Shown: positions 1 to 10,244 of the stretch, one piece after another | Position numbering within the stretch: position 1 is the first letter of the stretch | How the letters are laid out: each line of letters starts with the position of its first letter | Assembly: GCF_000428985.1 (NCBI RefSeq) | Contig: NZ_AUAZ01000005.1 | Span: 62,001 to 126,000 of the forward strand | Source of the DNA: Marinobacterium litorale DSM 23545 | Lineage (GTDB): Bacteria > Pseudomonadota > Gammaproteobacteria > Pseudomonadales > Balneatricaceae | Length of the DNA: 64,000 nt | Direction: 5' to 3' | Position numbers and translations under genes: made by a program | Notes under the pieces: model-generated | Database searches by the model: none | What the model saw: the letters and a program-made list of their open reading frames with translations, nothing else | Told to the model about the DNA's origin: nothing

Positions 1-62
1 TGGGCGACAACCGTTCGTGCGATTCATAGCGCAAAGCAACCGATAACAAGAGGACTCTAAGG

Positions 63-641
63 ATGTCACAGCCCGACCACATCACGGCCCTGGAACTGCC
101 AATCCCTGAGCGCGATCAGCTGCCGGAGGATGTACGTAAATACTTCGGCAAGTGCGATGAGAAACTGGGCATGGTGCCCAACGTACTCAAGGCCTACAGC
201 CAGAACCTGGCGCAGCTCGACGTGTTCTCCCGCTTTTATAACGAGCTGATGTTTGGCGAAAGTGAGCTGACGCCACTGGAACGCGAGATGATCGCCGTTG
301 TCGTCTCGTCCGCCAACAACTGCTTCTACTGCCTGACAGCCCACGGCGCGGCCGTGCGCGATTACTCGGGCGATCCCGCCCTGGGTGAACTTCTGGTCAT
401 GAACTACCGCGCCGCCCAACTCGATCCGCGCCAGCGCGCCATGCTCGATTTCTCCCACAAGCTGACCGTCACCCCGGCCGAGGTCGGTGAAACCGACCGG
501 CAGGCACTGCGCGATGTGGGTTTCAGTGAGCGCGGCATCTGGGATATCGCCAACGTGGCCGGTTTTTACAACATGACCAACCGGGTCGCGGGTGCCGTCG
601 ATATGCAACCCAATCCTGAATACCACGGACGCTTCCGCTAA
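63..641 (+). CDS. Peroxidase-related protein (AhpD/carboxymuconolactone decarboxylase fold)
   Basis: This 192-residue cytoplasmic protein carries the AhpD-type active-site pattern: Cys87-x-x-Cys90 followed by His94 in the run [10 protein letters not shown]. Members of the 'uncharacterised peroxidase-related enzyme' group share this length and the CxxC pair, and are thought to reduce peroxides through the cysteines. The true substrate is not known. An AAGAGGA-type ribosome site and a second AAGG precede the ATG. The stop is 53 bases before an acyl-CoA synthetase on the same strand, so the two may be co-transcribed. The antisense ORF of similar length is a shadow. Family assignment is firm; the physiological role is open. 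Confidence 0.88.
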   Translation: MSQPDHITALELPIPERDQLPEDVRKYFGKCDEKLGMVPNVLKAYSQNLAQLDVFSRFYNELMFGESELTPLEREMIAVVVSSANNCFYCLTAHGAAVRDYSGDPALGELLVMNYRAAQLDPRQRAMLDFSHKLTVTPAEVGETDRQALRDVGFSERGIWDIANVAGFYNMTNRVAGAVDMQPNPEYHGRFR

Positions 642-694
642 GCGGTCTTCCAAATTTCATCAGTCCGGATAACAAAAAAAATCGGAGCCAAACG

Positions 695-2383
695 ATGAGC
701 AACACACTGCCAAGCTACACCAGCAGCACCGCCGACAAACCACTGATCGGCATGACCATCGGCGATAAGTTTGACGAGATCGCAGCGCGTTACCCTGACA
801 ACGACGCGCTGATCGTCCTGCAGCAGAATGTGCACTGGACCTACCGTGAGCTGCAGCAACAGGCCAATCGCTGCGCTCGTGCCCTGCTCGCACTGGGCGT
901 AAACCGGGGCGACCGGGTCGGGGTCTGGTCGCCGAACCGAAGCGAATGGACCCTGGCTCAGATAGCCACGGCAAAAATCGGCGCCATTCTGGTCAATATC
1001 AATCCCGCCTACCGGACCCATGAGCTGGAGTATGCGCTGAACCAGTCAGGCACCCGTTTTCTGATCACCGCCGACAGCTTCAAGACCTCCGACTATCGCG
1101 GCATGCTCTATGAGCTGGCCCCGGAGCTTAAAGCCTGCGCCGATGGCAAGCTGAAATCGCAGAAGCTGCCCGAGCTGGAGTGCGTCATTAACCTGTCGGA
1201 CGAGAAGCACCCAGGCATGTGGCGCTGGGGCGATATGCTGGAGATGGCGGACCAGATCAGTGAGCAGGAGCTGGCCGACCTTCAGGCCACACTGCAGTTC
1301 GACGATCCGATCAACATCCAGTACACCTCCGGCACCACCGGCTTTCCCAAGGGTGCCACCCTGTCGCACCACAACATTCTCAACAATGGGTTCTTCGTTG
1401 CGGAAAGCATGGGCTTTACCAGTGAAGACCGCCTGGTGATCCCGGTTCCGCTGTACCACTGTTTCGGTATGGTGATGGGCAACCTGGGCTGCATCACCCA
1501 CGGCGCAACAATGATCTACCCGGATGAGGGTTTCGAGCCAACGTCCGTGTTGAAAGCGGTCCACTCACAGAGGGCAACGGCCCTGTACGGGGTGCCAACC
1601 ATGTTCATTGCCGAACTGGATCATCCTGAGTTCGAGAGCTTTGACCTGTCCACGCTGCGCACCGGTATCATGGCGGGCTCCATCTGCCCCACCGAGGTGA
1701 TGAAGCAGGTGATCAGCAAGATGCACATGAAAGAGGTGCAGATCGCCTACGGCATGACCGAAACCAGCCCGGTTTCCACCCAGACCGGTGCCGACGACAG
1801 CATCGAAAAGCGGGTCTCCACCGTCGGTCGCACCCAGCCTCACCTGGAGAGCAAAATCGTCGATCCCGGCAGCGGTCAGATCCTGCCCCGGGGTGAGATC
1901 GGCGAGCTTTGCACACGCGGCTACAGCGTGATGCTCAAGTACTGGAACAACGACAAGGCCACCCATGAAGCCATTGATGAAGCGGGATGGATGCACACGG
2001 GCGATCTGGCGACAATGGACGAGGAGGGTTACATTCAGATCGTCGGTCGTATCAAGGATATGGTAATCCGGGGCGGCGAGAACGTTTACCCCAAGGAGAT
2101 CGAAGAGTTTCTCTACACCCACCCGGGCGTTTCCGAAGTCCAGGTGACCGGGGTACCGGACAAGAAGTACGGTGAAGAACTGATCGCCTGGGTCAAACTG
2201 CATCCCGACGCCGACGATGTAACCGCCGAGGATCTGCGCGAGTTCTGCAAAGGCAAGATCACCCACTTCAAGATCCCGCGCTACTTCAAGTTTGTCGATG
2301 CCTTCCCGATGACGGTGACCGGCAAAATACAGAAGTTTAAAATGCGCGAAATGTCGATCGAGGAGCTGGGGCTCGACGTCTAG
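695..2383 (+). CDS. Fatty-acid--CoA ligase (AMP-forming)
   Basis: This 562-residue adenylate-forming enzyme should activate a fatty acid to acyl-AMP and then acyl-CoA for beta-oxidation. The ATP-binding P-loop [11 protein letters not shown] lies near residue 210, the YGMTETSP motif near 350, and the adenylation lysine sits in VTGKIQK near the C-terminus. Full length and intact motifs argue for an active enzyme. It resembles medium/long-chain ligases more than acetyl-CoA synthetase, but the chain length cannot be read from sequence. A GGAG ribosome site precedes the ATG. It follows the peroxidase-like gene closely. A strong stem-loop lies 36 bases past its stop, before a methyltransferase. Confidence 0.93.
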   Translation: MSNTLPSYTSSTADKPLIGMTIGDKFDEIAARYPDNDALIVLQQNVHWTYRELQQQANRCARALLALGVNRGDRVGVWSPNRSEWTLAQIATAKIGAILVNINPAYRTHELEYALNQSGTRFLITADSFKTSDYRGMLYELAPELKACADGKLKSQKLPELECVINLSDEKHPGMWRWGDMLEMADQISEQELADLQATLQFDDPINIQYTSGTTGFPKGATLSHHNILNNGFFVAESMGFTSEDRLVIPVPLYHCFGMVMGNLGCITHGATMIYPDEGFEPTSVLKAVHSQRATALYGVPTMFIAELDHPEFESFDLSTLRTGIMAGSICPTEVMKQVISKMHMKEVQIAYGMTETSPVSTQTGADDSIEKRVSTVGRTQPHLESKIVDPGSGQILPRGEIGELCTRGYSVMLKYWNNDKATHEAIDEAGWMHTGDLATMDEEGYIQIVGRIKDMVIRGGENVYPKEIEEFLYTHPGVSEVQVTGVPDKKYGEELIAWVKLHPDADDVTAEDLREFCKGKITHFKIPRYFKFVDAFPMTVTGKIQKFKMREMSIEELGLDV

Positions 2384-2419
2384 TTCATCGGTCAAACAAG
2401 CGATCCGACAAGGAGCTTC

Positions 2420-2445
2420 GACGCCGGCCTCCCGAGGCCGGCGTC
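2420..2445 (+). terminator. GC-rich stem-loop between the ligase and the methyltransferase
   Basis: The arms GACGCCGGCCT (2420-2430) and AGGCCGGCGTC (2435-2445) are perfect complements around a CCCG loop. There is no clean T run after it, only TGTCATC, so it is terminator-like rather than a textbook intrinsic terminator. Its right arm ends 7 bases before the next ATG at 2453 and occupies the place where a Shine-Dalgarno would normally be. Confidence 0.6.
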
Positions 2446-2452
2446 TGTCATC

Positions 2453-3256
2453 ATGAGTATCGATAAACATTACGACCAGTCGCTGGATCCGGCAGCCCTG
2501 CTCCAGGACGTACAGAGTGCCTATCCGGATGGCGCCAGCCTGTTTCAGCTGGCACCTGTCGACCAACTGCATATCGGCGGCATCAAAGCATCACAGCGCC
2601 TGCTGCGTCACCTCACACCCAAACAGCGAGTTCTGGATATCGGCTCCGGCGCCGGCGGGCTGATGCGTCAGGCGGCGGGCTTGGGCATATCCATGATCGG
2701 GTTGGATATCACCCACGCCCTTAACCGGCTCAACCGGGGCCTGAACCAGTGCCTGGATGAACCGGTCTCTACTTCGATACTTACAGCCGACGCCCATGAC
2801 CTGCCCTTTGCGGCCCATAGCATCGACAGCATTCTGTTTCAGCACAGCTTTTTAAACATGCCTCGACATGACCGGGTGCTGTCCGAGTGCCGACGCATAC
2901 TGCGCCCCGGCGGCAAGCTGATCATGCATGAGGTCGTGCGTGGCGAAAACCCCGACAACATGCGCTACCCGGTACCCTGGGCACAGGAGAAAACGCAGTC
3001 ACACCTACTGACAGCCGAAGCACTCCGGCAGCAACTGCTGGAAGCAGGATTCAGTGACCTGGCCATTGAGGATTGGAGCGCCGATGCGCTGACATGGCGT
3101 CAGCGTCAGCTCAAGAAGGAGGAGTCGGGTCAGCCTGAGCGTGTGGCGCTGTCACCGGCACGGGTATTGGGAAGCCGCTTTGCGGAAATGGCGCGCAACC
3201 TGGTACTAAACCTGGAAAGCGACGCCGTCCGCGTCATTGAAGTTGTCGCGAAATGA
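2453..3256 (+). CDS. Class I SAM-dependent methyltransferase
   Basis: A 267-residue Rossmann-fold methyltransferase. The SAM-binding motif I VLDIGSGAGG starts near residue 60, an acidic strand-2 end (GLDIT) and a motif resembling LRPGGKL follow. The early LAPVDQLHIGG segment matches the N-terminus of small-molecule (quinone, sterol or amine type) methyltransferases, which supports this start. The substrate is unknown. No Shine-Dalgarno is visible because a GC-rich hairpin ends 7 bases before the start, so translation may depend on structure or on coupling. It ends exactly one base before the convergent enoyl-CoA hydratase gene. Confidence 0.82.
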   Translation: MSIDKHYDQSLDPAALLQDVQSAYPDGASLFQLAPVDQLHIGGIKASQRLLRHLTPKQRVLDIGSGAGGLMRQAAGLGISMIGLDITHALNRLNRGLNQCLDEPVSTSILTADAHDLPFAAHSIDSILFQHSFLNMPRHDRVLSECRRILRPGGKLIMHEVVRGENPDNMRYPVPWAQEKTQSHLLTAEALRQQLLEAGFSDLAIEDWSADALTWRQRQLKKEESGQPERVALSPARVLGSRFAEMARNLVLNLESDAVRVIEVVAK

Positions 3257-4036
3257 CTACCGGTGCGTCCACTGGGGCTGACGTTTGTTGATAAAGGCGT
3301 CAATCCCCTCCTGAGCATCATCAGTCAGCATATTACCGACCATGACATCACTGCAGTACGCGTAGGCATCCGCCAGTGGCAGTTCACGCTGTTTGTAATA
3401 CGCCAGCTTGCCTATCTGAAGCGTACGACGGGATTTGGCCGCAATCTTACCGGCCAGACCTTCAACCGTCGTTTGCAGCTCGGCTTCCGGCACCGCCTGG
3501 TTGATCAGACCGACCTCGCAGGCTCGGCCCGCGTTGATGAGATCACCGGTCAACAGCATCTCCATCGCATGCTTGGGTTGCACCGCGCGGCTCAAGGCAA
3601 CCATGGGCGTCGAACAGAACAGGCCGATATTCACACCGGGTGTGGCAAAGCGTGCATTATCCGCCGCTACCGCCAGATCAGCACTGGCCACCAGCTGGCA
3701 GCCCGCCGCCGTTGCCACTCCGTGCACCTGAGCAATGACCGGTACCGGAAGGTTGACGATGCGCTGCATCAGGCGTGAGCAGGTTTCAAATGTGCACCGG
3801 TAGTAAGACTCCTCGCCTTCGCCGAGCATCTGCTTGAGATCATGACCCGCACAGAACCCCTTGCCAGCCCCGCGTATAACAACACAACGGACCTCCAGAT
3901 CCTCAGCAATGCGATCAAGCTCCTCATGCAGGCCTTGCATCAGTTCCAGCGACAGACTGTTGTAGGCATCGGGCCGGGCCAGCGTCAGCCAGGCCACACC
4001 GGCTTGATCATCACGTTTCAGCATAGGTTGATTCAT
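3257..4036 (-). CDS. Enoyl-CoA hydratase/isomerase family protein
   Basis: A 259-residue crotonase-fold protein that should hydrate or isomerise enoyl-CoA thioesters in fatty-acid degradation. The oxyanion-hole region reads GKGFCAGHDLKQM near residues 58-70, and a second glycine-rich segment HGVATAAGCQLVASADLAVA follows near 105-124. Crotonases vary in the acid/base glutamates; here the second position reads NIGLFC rather than the usual glutamate-containing motif, so the precise reaction is uncertain. The length is normal. A GAGGAAAG ribosome site precedes the ATG. The gene is monocistronic and convergent with the methyltransferase. Confidence 0.85.
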   Translation of the reverse strand: MNQPMLKRDDQAGVAWLTLARPDAYNSLSLELMQGLHEELDRIAEDLEVRCVVIRGAGKGFCAGHDLKQMLGEGEESYYRCTFETCSRLMQRIVNLPVPVIAQVHGVATAAGCQLVASADLAVAADNARFATPGVNIGLFCSTPMVALSRAVQPKHAMEMLLTGDLINAGRACEVGLINQAVPEAELQTTVEGLAGKIAAKSRRTLQIGKLAYYKQRELPLADAYAYCSDVMVGNMLTDDAQEGIDAFINKRQPQWTHR

Positions 4037-4254
4037 GCGCTTTCCTCTTCTTGTTGGTTCTTATGTAACCGGGTTGATGCGCGCGGCTCCATCGATAACC
4101 AACACATCGGTTCAAATACGCGCAAAAGATAAGCAATTACCCTGATCTTCAATTAAAGATTGCTGCGGGTCAAGCACGCAGGTAAGCGGAAGAAACCGGG
4201 ATAAAGTGCCCTGCAGGAGCGCGGCTAAACGGAAACACTTTACAGCCGATTAAT

Positions 4255-4272
4255 AAGTAAATACCCTTACTT
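4255..4272. promoter_or_regulatory. Inverted repeat upstream of the chemoreceptor gene
   Basis: Arms AAGTAA (4255-4260) and TTACTT (4267-4272) flank a 6-base spacer ATACCC. The repeat sits 45 bases upstream of the chemoreceptor start in an AT-rich stretch that otherwise holds no gene (4037-4316). It could be an operator, but no family of regulator is implied. Confidence 0.3.
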
Positions 4273-4316
4273 TTATTGCTTAGCCCACCCTAATAACAAT
4301 AACTGCAGGGTAGAAA

Positions 4317-6296
4317 ATGAAGCTCTACATTACACAGCGAATAGCGCTGGGCTTGTCGGTCCTGGTCCTTTTCATCATTCTGGTCGGCGCCAGCGGCCTC
4401 TATGCAAGCCGGACCGTTGGCAGTGACGTTGCCCGGCTGACACAATCGGTCATACCGCTGATCGAGCGCAGTTACGAGCAGACCCTCGCCGTCAGTGCCG
4501 CCACGGTCCAGCTCTATGCAGCGCTGGCACAACGCGACCCGGACTCATTCGAGCGTTATCGCGACCGTTTCAGCGCCAGCTATCAAGATCTTGCCCTGCA
4601 ACTGAACGAGCTGTCCCAGCAGTCGAACCTGAATGACGCCCAGCAATCGGCGATCAACACCATGAACGCCCGCGCCGGGGGGCTGGAACAACTCTCTCAG
4701 TCTCTTTTCGGCCTTTATCATCAGTCCAACGAGCTGGAAGCGCAGGCATCCCAGAAAGCGATTCTGTTTTTTACCCAGAATGACGCGCTTGCCAGCTGGG
4801 CCCGGAACTACCTGGCATCGGCCAGCGACTCGGACGGCATCCAGGGCGTGCGTGCGGTGACACGTAACGCCAACACCTATCGTTTCATGCTGTTCAATTA
4901 CCAGCGCAGCCATAATCTCGACGCGCTCAACGCGGATGCCGCGACCAACCGCGGTACACTGACAGAAGCATTTGGGCAGTTCAGCCAGGTCGAGCCTAAA
5001 GCGAAACCAATCGCCCCACTGATAAACCAGCTTGAAACCGGCCTGTTTGGGGAGGACGGAATCGTCGAACTGTACAATCGGCTCGACGCCACCCGGCATG
5101 AAATGAACAGCAACCTCACCGAACTCTCCGCTCAGGTTGAACAGTTCACCGCCCTTTCAGCCCAACTGGTCGAGAGCGCCCGCGCCAACGCCCGCCAGGC
5201 GCGCGAGCAGGGACAACAGGCGGTATCGGTCAGCAATACGATCATTCTCGCCGTCACGTTGACAGCCATTGTTATGGCACTGGGTATCGCGGTACTGACT
5301 ATTCAGGCACTGCGTCGCCCACTGAAGACCATCCGCAGCCAGCTTACTCAGCTCAGAGATGGTGATCTGCGGGTGAGCTTCGACCAGGAGCGCCGGGATG
5401 AATTCGGCGAGTTGGGTCAAACCCTGAATGACGTGGTCGCGGGCCTGAGGAACATTGTCGATACGATTACCCGTGGCTCCAGCCAGCTCGCCACCCTAGC
5501 CAGTGAAAGCTCCGCGATCAGCGAACGCACCACGACAGCAATGACCCGCCAGAGCGATCAACTGCAACAGACCGCTTCAGCCGCTACCGAGATATCCAGC
5601 AGTGTAGGTGCCGTTGCCGAGCACAGCGAAACCACTCTCAGCGCCGTGCATCAGTGCGAAGAGCTCAGCGTCAGCCTGACCGAGAACGTGCACAAAACAC
5701 TGGCCAGCATTCAGACCCAGGCTACCGGTATTCAGCAGGCGGTGGAGGTTAGCGATCAACTGGCCAGCTACAGCAGTGAGATCGACAGTATCCTGTCGAC
5801 CATTCGGGATATCGCCGAGCAAACCAATTTACTGGCACTGAATGCGGCCATAGAAGCGGCACGGGCCGGGGAACACGGGCGCGGCTTTGCGGTGGTTGCC
5901 GATGAAGTGCGCGAGCTGGCCAGCCGGACCCAGAAATCAACCGGGCAGATTCAAAATATGATCGAGAATATGCAGGCCAGAATTGCCCAGGTGGTGAAGG
6001 TGATGCAATCAAGCTACGGCCAGACTCAGGCCTGTGTCGAACAGGCGCACGCGTCCGAGGCTTCGCTGGATTCGCTGAATGGGGCGATTGCTCATATCGG
6101 TACGCTGAGTACCCAGATCACCGAGGCGGCAAGTCAGCAGACGCAAGCGGTCGAGGAGGTCAGCCGGACACTGAACGGCCTCAATGATACCGCGCAAGCG
6201 ACCACTCAGGATGCCTCCCGCGCTTCGGCAAGCGGCCACAAGTTATTGGAGTATGCGAATGAGCAGCAAAAGCTGCTCACCCGCTTCTCCCTGTAA
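4317..6296 (+). CDS. Methyl-accepting chemotaxis protein
   Basis: A 659-residue inner-membrane chemoreceptor. A first membrane helix (about residues 9-30) is followed by a helical periplasmic ligand domain of about 280 residues and a second membrane helix around 308-332. A HAMP linker follows, and the cytoplasmic signalling hairpin has the conserved tip [19 protein letters not shown] and then [12 protein letters not shown]. It should pass ligand binding to CheA/CheW. The sensor domain looks like the all-helical four-helix-bundle type; the ligand cannot be predicted. An AGGG ribosome site precedes the ATG. There are no other chemotaxis genes nearby, so it is an orphan receptor. Confidence 0.95.
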   Translation: MKLYITQRIALGLSVLVLFIILVGASGLYASRTVGSDVARLTQSVIPLIERSYEQTLAVSAATVQLYAALAQRDPDSFERYRDRFSASYQDLALQLNELSQQSNLNDAQQSAINTMNARAGGLEQLSQSLFGLYHQSNELEAQASQKAILFFTQNDALASWARNYLASASDSDGIQGVRAVTRNANTYRFMLFNYQRSHNLDALNADAATNRGTLTEAFGQFSQVEPKAKPIAPLINQLETGLFGEDGIVELYNRLDATRHEMNSNLTELSAQVEQFTALSAQLVESARANARQAREQGQQAVSVSNTIILAVTLTAIVMALGIAVLTIQALRRPLKTIRSQLTQLRDGDLRVSFDQERRDEFGELGQTLNDVVAGLRNIVDTITRGSSQLATLASESSAISERTTTAMTRQSDQLQQTASAATEISSSVGAVAEHSETTLSAVHQCEELSVSLTENVHKTLASIQTQATGIQQAVEVSDQLASYSSEIDSILSTIRDIAEQTNLLALNAAIEAARAGEHGRGFAVVADEVRELASRTQKSTGQIQNMIENMQARIAQVVKVMQSSYGQTQACVEQAHASEASLDSLNGAIAHIGTLSTQITEAASQQTQAVEEVSRTLNGLNDTAQATTQDASRASASGHKLLEYANEQQKLLTRFSL

Positions 6297-6310
6297 CCTT
6301 TAACGTCAGG

Positions 6311-7951
6311 TCAGTTATCCCCGTTGGCCTGCGAGCGCAGAACAAACTTCTGAATCTTACCGGTGGAGGTTTTGGGAAGCTCGCAGAACAACACGCGCTT
6401 CGGCGCCTTGTAGTGAGCCATATTATCGCGGCAGAACTGGATCATCTCCTCTTCGGAGAGGGTCCCGGCGCCCTCTTTGAGGGTAATAAAAGCGCAGGGG
6501 ATCTCGCCCCATTTCTCATCTTTCTGCGCGACTACTGCGGCTTCCATCACGGCCGGGTGGCGATAGAGCACATCTTCGACCTCAATACTGGAGATATTCT
6601 CGCCTCCAGAGATGATGATGTCCTTGGAACGGTCCTTGATCTCCACATAACCGTCCTCATGCCAGACCGCCAAATCCCCGGAATGGAACCAGCCACCGGC
6701 AAACGACTTGTCGCTGGTCGTCGGATTTTTCAAATACCCCTTCATCACCAGGTTGCCGCGCATGAAGATTTCACCAATGGTCTCTCCATCCTGTGGCACC
6801 GGCTCCATCGTTTCCGGGTCAGCCACCATCAGGCCCTCCAGCATCGGTGCCTTAACCCCCTGACGTGACTTGAGTCGAGCACGCTCATTGGGACTTTTTT
6901 CATCCCACTCCTCGTGCCAGGCACAAACCACACTGGGGCCATAGGTTTCGGTCAGCCCATACACGTGGGTCACGCTAAAGCCCATATCCTCCATGCCTTC
7001 GATCACCGAGGCGGGCGGCGCGGCACCCGCGGTCATGACCTTGACCTGATGTTCGATACCGGCCTTGAGCTCCGCCGGTGCATTGTTGAGCATATTGAGC
7101 ACAATGGGCGCACCGCAGAAGTGGTCGACCTTCTCGGTCTTGATCAGGCTGTAAATATCGTCGGCACGGACATGGCGCAGGCAGACGCTGACGCCGGCGC
7201 TAGCCGCAATCGACCAGGGAAAGCACCAGCCGTTGCAGTGAAACATCGGCAGGGTCCAGAGATAGACCGGCCGATCTCCCATATTCCAGGAGACGATATT
7301 ACTGATCGCGTTGAGATAAGCGCCGCGGTGGTGGTAAACCACCCCCTTCGGGTCCCCCGTGGTACCGGATGTATAGTTAAGCGTGATCGCATCCCACTCA
7401 TCCGCCGGCAGCTGCCAGTCAAACCCGGGATCTCCCTCGGCAAGAAAACGCTCGTAATCACATTCGCCGATCAGCGATCCGCCTTCGAAAGACGGATCAT
7501 CGATATCGATCAGCAGCGGTGAAATACGGGCAATCTTTATCGCCCGGGTGATCACCTCGGAGAACTCGCGATCAACGATAATCGCCTTGGCTTCGCCATG
7601 CTGCAGAATGAATGCAATCGCTTCGGCATCCAGACGAACATTCAATGCATTAAGCACGGCACCGCACATCGGCACCCCAAAATGCGCTTCGAATACCTCC
7701 GGTAGATTGGGTGCCATAACGGCAACGGTATCCCCTTTACCGATGCCCCTCTGTGTCAGGGCACTGGCAAGACGACGGCAGCGGTTATAGGTTTCCGCCC
7801 AGGTGCGACGCACCTGTTGATGAACCACCGCGGTGCGTTCGGGAAAAACTGCCGCAGTGCGGGCGATAAAGCTGAGCGGGCTGAGTGGTGTGTAATTGGC
7901 CGGATTCTGATCCAAGCCCAGGGTATACGGACTATGGCTGTGTGTTGTCAT
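6311..7951 (-). CDS. Acyl-CoA synthetase (AlkK/DmdB-like AMP-binding protein)
   Basis: A 546-residue AMP-forming ligase. It shows the P-loop YTSGTTGDPKGVVYHHRG near residues 193-210, the VYGLTETYG core motif, FHSGDLAVW, and the C-terminal catalytic lysine in TSTGKIQKFVL. The layout and the NALNVRLDAEAIAFIL segment resemble the medium-chain ligase AlkK and the methylmercaptopropionate-CoA ligase DmdB. No DMSP-pathway partner lies nearby, so the substrate remains open. A GAGGAAAAATA ribosome site supports the start. The gene is divergent from the histidine kinase, sharing a 153-base promoter region, and convergent with the chemoreceptor. Confidence 0.92.
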   Translation of the reverse strand: MTTHSHSPYTLGLDQNPANYTPLSPLSFIARTAAVFPERTAVVHQQVRRTWAETYNRCRRLASALTQRGIGKGDTVAVMAPNLPEVFEAHFGVPMCGAVLNALNVRLDAEAIAFILQHGEAKAIIVDREFSEVITRAIKIARISPLLIDIDDPSFEGGSLIGECDYERFLAEGDPGFDWQLPADEWDAITLNYTSGTTGDPKGVVYHHRGAYLNAISNIVSWNMGDRPVYLWTLPMFHCNGWCFPWSIAASAGVSVCLRHVRADDIYSLIKTEKVDHFCGAPIVLNMLNNAPAELKAGIEHQVKVMTAGAAPPASVIEGMEDMGFSVTHVYGLTETYGPSVVCAWHEEWDEKSPNERARLKSRQGVKAPMLEGLMVADPETMEPVPQDGETIGEIFMRGNLVMKGYLKNPTTSDKSFAGGWFHSGDLAVWHEDGYVEIKDRSKDIIISGGENISSIEVEDVLYRHPAVMEAAVVAQKDEKWGEIPCAFITLKEGAGTLSEEEMIQFCRDNMAHYKAPKRVLFCELPKTSTGKIQKFVLRSQANGDN

Positions 7952-8104
7952 TATTTTTCCTCTTCACCAGCAAGTTCGGTGAGCCAGTCGCGGTTTATCG
8001 GACTCCATCCAACAATCTCATCATACGTGTTTTCCCTTATTACACAATAACCCCTAAAGTCATAAGATTGGGGGCGCCCAGAGGCGCCAACAACAAGGAA
8101 AACG

Positions 8105-9625
8105 ATGCTATCACTGGAGCAGGAACTGCAGAGATGCCAGCAGGAAGCCGAGCGTTATCGCCTGCTGGCAGAACAGTCCACGGATATGATTTCCCGCCAT
8201 ACGCCGACGCCGGAGTGGACGTTCATCGACGTCAACCCGGCGGTTGAACGCGTACTCGGCTACAGCGTGGAGGAGATCATCGGTACGCCGGGTTATGATC
8301 TGTTCCACCCGGACGATGCGGAAAACTTTATCAAGCGTGCGGAATCGGTACGCTACCACCGCGGCATGTATACCAACCTGAGCCGCTGCCAGCACCGCGA
8401 TGGGCACTACATCTGGCTCGAAACCACCAGCCGAACTATCCGCGATGATGCGGGTAAACCCGTTGAGATCATCTGCGTGTCGAGGGATGTGACCGCGCGG
8501 GAAATGGCCCAGCAATCGACCCGGCGCCTGGCTCGGGTGGTGGAAGCCTCCTCGGACATGATCATGTTCTGCAACCACCGTACGTTGCAGCTGACCTATT
8601 TGAACGAATCGGCCTACCAGACGCTGGGTGCCGAGCGGGAAAACCTCACAGCCATCAACCTGAACGAGCTGTTTTCGGAAGAGACGCTGGCAACCCTGGT
8701 TAAGCCCGCACTGCAGCATGCCTCTCTATACAGTATCTGGTATGGCAGCATTCCGTTTTATCCGGCTGACAATCCCGGCCGTATCGCGGAAGTGCGGGAG
8801 GTCATCGCCCATCGCAACCGCGCCGAAAGCATGCAGGTGGAGTACTACTCGATCATCGCCCGGGATATCACGCTCAAGCGCCAGGCCGAGGAAAAGGTCA
8901 AGCGTCAGCAACTGGAGATGGCGCATATGTCCCGTCTGCTGTCGGTGGGTGAGATGGCCACCGAACTGGCCCATGAGATCAACCAGCCGCTGGCGACCAT
9001 CATCAACTACTGCAACGGTACGCTGCGTCGGCTGGACGAGGGCCAGGCCACCCCGCTTGAGCAACTCACGCGCTCCATGCGCCTGATCTCCAAACAGGCG
9101 CTGCGCGCATCGGAGATCATAAAACGGATGCGTGGATTTGTGCGCCGAACCGAGTTTCAGCGCACCAGCTTCGCGGTCAATGAAACCTGTGTTGAAGTAA
9201 CCGAGTTCCTCAACCAGGAAGCGATCGACAACAATATCTGCTTCCATTTTGAACTGGCAGCGGAGGATCCGATAATCGAGGCGGACCGACTGCAGATCGA
9301 ACAGGTCCTGCTGAACCTGGTTCGCAACGCTATTGAGTCCTACGCCGGTTCAAGTCTCAGTGCACGGCCGGTTACCATTGAAACGCGCAGCCTGGAAGGC
9401 AAATGTGTGCGCGTCAGTGTCATCGACCAGGGATCGGGCATTTCACCGGAGCAGCTGGAAAACCTGTTCGAGCCGTTCGCAAGCTCGAAGGAAACGGGCC
9501 TGGGCATGGGCCTGTCCATCTCGCATACGATTATCGAGAGTCACTGCGGACGCCTCTGGGTCGAGAGCGACGGCCGCAGTGGCACCCAGTTTCACTTCCA
9601 ACTTCCTGTTAAGGGGCAGACATGA
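8105..9625 (+). CDS. PAS-domain sensor histidine kinase
   Basis: A 506-residue kinase with no membrane helix, so probably cytoplasmic. A PAS/PAC unit (about residues 15-135) is followed by a second PAS-like region (about 140-265). The HisKA box has the phosphorylated histidine in ELAHEINQPLATI near 295, and the ATPase domain has LLNLVRNAIES (N box), DQGSGISPE (G1) and GLGMGLSIS (G2). This is the FixL/DctB-like architecture, but the PAS has no evident FixL haem-histidine context. It overlaps the response regulator by four bases. A GGCGCC-CAGA-GGCGCC hairpin (8073-8088) lies just before its AAGGAA ribosome site. Confidence 0.93.
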   Translation: MLSLEQELQRCQQEAERYRLLAEQSTDMISRHTPTPEWTFIDVNPAVERVLGYSVEEIIGTPGYDLFHPDDAENFIKRAESVRYHRGMYTNLSRCQHRDGHYIWLETTSRTIRDDAGKPVEIICVSRDVTAREMAQQSTRRLARVVEASSDMIMFCNHRTLQLTYLNESAYQTLGAERENLTAINLNELFSEETLATLVKPALQHASLYSIWYGSIPFYPADNPGRIAEVREVIAHRNRAESMQVEYYSIIARDITLKRQAEEKVKRQQLEMAHMSRLLSVGEMATELAHEINQPLATIINYCNGTLRRLDEGQATPLEQLTRSMRLISKQALRASEIIKRMRGFVRRTEFQRTSFAVNETCVEVTEFLNQEAIDNNICFHFELAAEDPIIEADRLQIEQVLLNLVRNAIESYAGSSLSARPVTIETRSLEGKCVRVSVIDQGSGISPEQLENLFEPFASSKETGLGMGLSISHTIIESHCGRLWVESDGRSGTQFHFQLPVKGQT

Positions 9626-10230
9626 CCAAGGCAAAGCCGGCCGTTTTTATCGTTGACGATGACGCAGATTTTCGTGACTCCATGCAGTGGCTGCTGGAAT
9701 CGACCCCTTACCCGGTAGAAACCTTTGCATCGGCGCAGGCGTTTCTGGATGCGTATGACGGCCGCGCCGGCTGTATGCTGCTGGATGTGCGTATGCCCGA
9801 GATCAACGGGCTGGCACTGCAGCAACTGATGCGCGAGCAGGATATCCGTCTGCCGGTGGTCATCATCACCGGCCACGGTGATGTCCCCATGGCGGTCAAT
9901 GCGATGAAAAACGGCGCGCTGGATTTCATTGAGAAGCCGTTTGACGATGAAATCCTGCTCCAGCTGGTCGACCGAGCGATGACGGAGGCCGAAAAGCTGT
10001 TCAGCGAGCAGCAGCAAGAGCGTGAACTGCGCACCCTCTACGAGGTACTGAGCCGACGCGAGCGGGAGGTCATGCAGCTTGTGGTCAGTGGCAACTCAAA
10101 CCGGGAGATTGCCGAAACACTGGGGATCAGCCCCAAAACCGTGGAGGTGCATCGCTCCCGCGTCATGAGCAAAATGCGGGCGGAAAGCCTGGCTGCTCTG
10201 GTGCAGATGAACAACCGGCTTAACGCTTAA
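9622..10230 (+). CDS. FixJ/NarL-type response regulator
   Basis: A 202-residue two-component regulator. The receiver domain spans about residues 8-122 with the acidic pair DDD near the N-terminus, the phosphorylated aspartate in MLLDVRMPEINGL, and the conserved lysine in FIEKPFDDE. A LuxR-type helix-turn-helix follows (LSRREREVMQLVVSG, SNREIAETLGISPKTVEVHRSRV). Its ATG overlaps the kinase stop as ATGA, so the pair is translationally coupled. It is the cognate partner of the preceding kinase. Its position among acyl-CoA ligases suggests a role in controlling organic-acid use, which is inference only. Confidence 0.94.
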   Translation: MTKAKPAVFIVDDDADFRDSMQWLLESTPYPVETFASAQAFLDAYDGRAGCMLLDVRMPEINGLALQQLMREQDIRLPVVIITGHGDVPMAVNAMKNGALDFIEKPFDDEILLQLVDRAMTEAEKLFSEQQQERELRTLYEVLSRREREVMQLVVSGNSNREIAETLGISPKTVEVHRSRVMSKMRAESLAALVQMNNRLNA

Positions 10231-10244
10231 GGACACACTCTCGG

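Noticed and set aside
1565-2572. 335-codon open frame on the minus strand
   Set aside because: Antisense to the first acyl-CoA synthetase and to the methyltransferase start; no motif.
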